Assembly (NCBI GenBank): GCA_016841765.1
Contig: JAENYN010000005.1
Location: 56,062-120,061 of the forward strand
Direction of reading: 5' to 3'
Origin: Guptibacillus hwajinpoensis
GTDB taxonomy: Bacteria; Bacillota; Bacilli; Bacillales; Bacillaceae_O
DNA: 64,000 bases
Shown here piece by piece: positions 62,569 to 64,000 of the stretch. Under the pieces are notes generated by a model. The model searched no databases. It was not told the DNA's origin and worked only from the letters and a program-made list of their open reading frames with translations. The translations under genes were made by a program, and so were the position numbers. The stretch's first letter is position 1, and each line of letters starts with the position of its first letter.

Positions 62569-62853
62569 GGCTGTGTTAAAGCTCAATGTTGGTTTTTTTA
62601 CTATTTGATTGGAGTGGAAGGTGAAAGACTCCTCGAAAATAAAAATCATTTTTCGTCGTGCGGTGCCTATTGTTTATTCAATGTCCTGCAGGACTAGCTG
62701 GACAGCTTAGACCGCGCAGGAGCATCAGCGACGAGGGAGGCTCAGCGCCCGCCCCGCGGCAAAGAAGACACTGTGAGTGCGACCGAAAGGAAGCAGGAAC
62801 AGATGTCGCACTTGTGCCTGCAACGAAAATCAACACTACCGTTTAACAGGATC
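62569..62853 (+). repeat. MITE-like repeat, copy C (longest)
   Basis: It begins GGCTGTGTTAAAGCTCAATG, as copy A does, and ends ACACTACCGTTTAACAGGAT. The middle holds the CTGGACAGCTTAGACCGCGC and AAGAAGACACTGTGAG segments plus an unrelated insertion near 62630-62690. The rest of the gap to 63062 contains no gene that I can support. Confidence 0.8.
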
Positions 62854-63062
62854 ATTATCAAAAACAGTGTTGTTTCACGAACGGATGGCCAAGACCATAA
62901 GTGAGTTGCTCATCTGCTGGCATGCGGCACCTGGATTGACCCTGAAATAATAAAAAACGGATGGATCATTGTGCCTAAAACCGAGGACCTGAACCAGCAC
63001 TCCACCGCCCTTTTTGACGAGCCGTTTCAACAATCGAATTAAGCCGCTGAGCCTTACGGGAA

Positions 63063-63088
63063 GTTTAAAAGAGTGAATTCAAGGGGAT
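63063..63088 (+). promoter_or_regulatory. Sigma-B-like promoter of the DUF948 gene
   Basis: GTTTAA (63063-63068, perfect), 14 bp, GGGGAT (63083-63088). The start codon is 38 nt downstream. Confidence 0.55.
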
Positions 63089-63125
63089 ATGTATATCAAC
63101 AAAACATCGAAGGAGTGAAAAACAC

Positions 63126-63587
63126 ATGGAATGGTTAGGATATTTAGCGGCTCTTATCGCTGCTCTGGCATTTGCCGGTCTTGTTGTATATCTAGTTAAA
63201 GTACTTAAACAAGCAGAAAAAACACTTGAAAATGTGGCAGAAGTGACAGAAGGCCTTGATCAGCAGATTAATGGCATTACAACCGAGGCAACCGTCTTGC
63301 TTCATAAAACGAACAAACTTGCTGATGGCATCGAAGAACAGGCGCAGCGCTTGACTCCTGTAGCCGAATCCATTGAAAAAGTGGGCGATGCACTGGAGAC
63401 AGTCAATCATTCAATTGAAGAAGTCAGCGAAACGGTATCAAACAAAACAACTTCCAACAAAAGAACGATTGCCAAAGCGCTTGAATGGGGAAGTGCCGGA
63501 ATGTCCATGTATAAACGATACAAGAATGAGTTCGGTAAAAACAAACAGCGCAATCTGCCGAAAGCTTATCAGCCAATTAATGAGTAA
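63126..63587 (+). CDS. DUF948-domain protein (YtxG-like general stress protein)
   Basis: 153 residues. One N-terminal membrane helix (YLAALIAALAFAGLVVYLVKVL) is followed by a long coiled-coil (QAEKTLENVAEVTEGLDQQI ... VGDALETVNHSIEEVSETV), the DUF948 layout, and a basic tail. YtxG of B. subtilis has this fold and is stress-induced; the sigma-B-like promoter here agrees. AAGGAG precedes the ATG by 10 nt. It is not followed by ytxH or ytxJ genes; a terminator comes next. Confidence 0.87.
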   Translation: MEWLGYLAALIAALAFAGLVVYLVKVLKQAEKTLENVAEVTEGLDQQINGITTEATVLLHKTNKLADGIEEQAQRLTPVAESIEKVGDALETVNHSIEEVSETVSNKTTSNKRTIAKALEWGSAGMSMYKRYKNEFGKNKQRNLPKAYQPINE

Positions 63588-63599
63588 AGTTTCGCATAT

Positions 63600-63641
63600 A
63601 AAACCGCTCCTTAGGCAACGCGTCCGGGTGCGGTTTTTTGA
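63600..63641 (+). terminator. Terminator of the DUF948 gene
   Basis: AAACCGC and GCGGTTTTTTG enclose a loop of about 25 bases with partial pairing. Confidence 0.6.
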
Positions 63642-63743
63642 ACGCAAAATATGAAATACACGCTAATTACAAGGCCAAGTCGTATATGATTTGGCCTTTC
63701 ATTATGGATCAACAACAGCTAATATTGTGATCTGTCCAGTCGG

Positions 63744-63885
63744 TTGATTTGCTGCAGGGGCTCGCTTTGCAGCGGGCGGAGAGAAGCCCCGCGGTAAAAA
63801 AGAACCGTGAGCACAACCGGAAGGGAGCCGGAATGGAAATCGAACTTGGGCCCTGGTGAAGCGAATGCCTGCTACGGAAAGGAAT
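63744..63885 (-). repeat. MITE-like repeat, copy E (diverged, inverted)
   Basis: TTGATTTGCTGCAGGGGCTC is the reverse complement of the right end of copy B. It continues with diverged forms of the AAGAA ... GTGAG and GGAAGGGAGC segments seen in copies C and D. Past it, to the window end, I see nothing. Confidence 0.65.
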
Positions 63886-64000
63886 GGACTCTATATATCA
63901 CTCCTGCCAAATTCCATAAGACATTAAAAAAAACGCTCAAAAAAATGAACTGCTCCCTGTCAAGTAGACAGTGGAAATAATAAAAAGTAGTCTAAGCGGC

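Overview
The window looks like a chromosomal segment of a spore-forming Bacillaceae species of moderate GC content. Much of it follows the Bacillus subtilis yhc/yhd/yha/yhe gene neighbourhoods: yhcV-yhcW-yhcX-glpP, yhcY-yhcZ, yhdB, spoVR, yhaX, hemZ, yheA-yheE and bmrCD (yheIH). An alpha/beta-type small acid-soluble spore protein, a SpoVR homologue and YheC/YheD spore-coat-associated proteins confirm the sporulating lifestyle. I see no rRNA or tRNA genes, prophage, CRISPR array or intact transposase. Several genes start with TTG behind a strong Shine-Dalgarno sequence (hemZ, yheA, yheC, bmrC, yhdB and a small gene at 49120).

Layout. 1-4300: a leftward fatty-acid operon (acyl-CoA ligase, LCAD-type dehydrogenase, alpha-methylacyl-CoA racemase-like protein, and a second ligase running off the window), with a sigma-A promoter and a cre-like site. 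4385-4765: a promoter, a strongly base-paired region of about 330 nt and a terminator, taken as an unidentified structured RNA. 4.9-13.3 kb: VOC protein, recQ, yeeN, DUF429 protein, an RsbR-type STAS protein, hemZ and yhaX. 13.5-21.4 kb: yheA, yheB, then a rightward operon of four tandem YheC/YheD ATP-grasp proteins plus yheE, preceded by a good sigma-K promoter match. 21.5-29.4 kb: CstR-like persulfide-type regulator, yxkF-msmX, repeats, SASP, fumC, SulP transporter and a universal stress protein. 29.5-37.3 kb: class A penicillin-binding protein with a long charged tail, small genes, GrpB-family protein, M42 peptidase, NERD protein, dicarboxylate symporter. 37.4-41.6 kb: bmrCD drug exporter behind a two-peptide, two-terminator leader. 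42.2-46.5 kb: modAB, GNAT protein, FbpA-like small protein, HD-GYP protein. 46.5-58.6 kb: spoVR between two 100-bp direct repeats, small genes, yhdB, yhcZY, glpP, yhcX, yhcW, yhcV. 57.7-62 kb: swrC with its TetR regulator and two candidate operators. 62.2-64 kb: two small general-stress-type genes with sigma-B-like promoters.

The most unusual feature is the content of the intergenic gaps. They hold at least seven repeat families: two arrays with exact 21-bp spacing but different sequences, a 52-bp palindromic family at two loci, a perfect-palindrome family showing a compensatory base swap, a MITE-like element with at least five copies, a TGTTGGGACAT-ended element, and the direct repeats around spoVR.

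Functional links: the first operon fits catabolism of branched or 2-methyl fatty acids; the yhe block is spore-related; the RsbR paralogue and the two sigma-B-type promoters point to general stress; bmrCD and swrC are two separately regulated export systems.
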